Source: an uncultured Lachnospiraceae bacterium (GTDB taxonomy: Bacteria; Bacillota; Clostridia; Lachnospirales; Lachnospiraceae). From it: a DNA stretch of 5,907 nt. Position 1 is the first letter of the stretch; each line of letters starts with the position of its first letter. This document shows, piece after piece, positions 5,521-5,907 of this stretch. The stretch spans positions 1 through 5,907 of the forward strand of contig USKC01000202.1 in NCBI GenBank assembly GCA_900555195.1, written 5' to 3'. The notes under the pieces were generated by a model. That model ran no database searches. It was given only the letters and a program-made list of their open reading frames with translations, and was not told the origin of the DNA. Made by a program: the position numbers and the translations under genes.

Positions 5521-5907
5521 TCAGGTAAAGTGCAACTCCAACAGCATGATGATTCCTAAAAGAAGCAATGCAATTCCGGTTACACGGTTGGTCGTGGTCG
5601 CATTCATTCTATTGGATAGTGATGAAGTGACGATGGCCCCTGCCAGGGTGAAAATAACACAGAGCGCCAGAAAAGGTAGAAAAGGCTGCATTTCCCCAAA
5701 ATAGAAATGGGATACAGAACCCGTCAGCGCGATGAAAGTCATGACAAATACGCTGGTCCCAACAGCGGTTTTCAGATCATAACCTAGGATACTGGTCAGG
5801 ATGAACAGCATCATCATTCCTCCGCCCAATCCCATAAATCCGCAGTAAAATCCAATGAAGAGACCGCAGAGCACAGACATAGCAGCCCTTTTTCGGGGAT
5901 TTTGGCT
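5521..5907 (-). CDS. TauE/SafE (TSUP) family membrane transporter, C-terminal half (5' end beyond window)
   Basis: Integral membrane protein of the family that includes sulfite, sulfoacetate and other small-anion exporters or importers. The 128 codons seen correspond to the second of the two homologous halves of a usual 240-270-residue protein. A basic cytoplasmic loop (NPRKRAA) leads into GLFIGFYCGFMGLGGGMMM, the family's glycine-rich repeat motif, then AVGTSVFVMTFIALTGSVSH, followed by two more hydrophobic helices ending in LLLLGIIMLLELHFT. The frame stays open to the right edge, so the ATG at 5880 is an internal Met rather than the start. It ends 23 bases before the sulfotransferase start, with no room for a terminator, so the two are probably one operon. 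A substrate linked to the sulfotransferase is plausible but not shown. Confidence 0.88.
   Translation of the reverse strand, partial: SQNPRKRAAMSVLCGLFIGFYCGFMGLGGGMMMLFILTSILGYDLKTAVGTSVFVMTFIALTGSVSHFYFGEMQPFLPFLALCVIFTLAGAIVTSSLSNRMNATTTNRVTGIALLLLGIIMLLELHFT

Noticed and set aside
5521..5880. A complete 119-residue half-size TSUP protein starting at 5880
   Set aside because: The frame continues upstream to the window edge with a basic loop typical of the middle of a full-length TSUP protein, and no ribosome binding site is seen before 5880. A true half-size protein cannot be fully excluded without the flanking sequence.

Overview
The window looks like chromosomal DNA of a Gram-positive, moderate-GC Firmicute, most likely a gut clostridium of the Lachnospiraceae type. 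This rests on a solute-binding lipoprotein with a lipobox and a long Ala/Ser/Gly/Glu linker, strong purine-rich ribosome binding sites, an extracytoplasmic enzyme held by one N-terminal membrane anchor, and intrinsic termination. The taxon is inferred from style, not from a marker gene.

Layout from left to right. (1) Positions 1-597, minus strand: the first 199 codons of a secreted purple-acid-phosphatase-like metallophosphoesterase, running off the left edge. (2) Positions 598-1000: a 403-base divergent spacer with a good sigma-70-type promoter for each direction, a long stem-loop in the phosphoesterase leader, and two perfect 10-bp palindromes. (3) Positions 1001-3410, plus strand: a complete polar amino-acid ABC importer operon (permease, ATPase, binding lipoprotein), closest by eye to cystine-type systems (TcyJ/TcyL/TcyN of E. 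coli). (4) Positions 3411-3730: a convergent spacer. It holds a plus-strand remnant of a glycoside hydrolase C-terminus (GH30-like beta domain), a perfect 13-bp hairpin inside that remnant, and an intrinsic terminator that serves the minus-strand genes. (5) Positions 3731-5907, minus strand: an aryl-sulfate sulfotransferase (AssT) gene preceded at 23 bases by the C-terminal half of a TauE/SafE (TSUP) membrane transporter whose 5' end lies beyond the right edge.

How the parts may fit: the ABC importer is self-contained. TSUP plus AssT look like a two-gene (or longer) operon linking sulfuryl transfer at the cell surface with movement of a small sulfur-containing or organic anion across the membrane. 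A cystine-type importer facing a sulfotransferase/TSUP operon suggests a sulfur theme, but these are separate convergent transcription units and the link is only inference. The most unusual items are the glycoside-hydrolase remnant starting a few bases after the importer operon, the TSUP-AssT pairing, and a binding protein lacking the family's usual amino-group-binding Asp. I see no CRISPR array, tRNA, rRNA, insertion sequence or phage gene.
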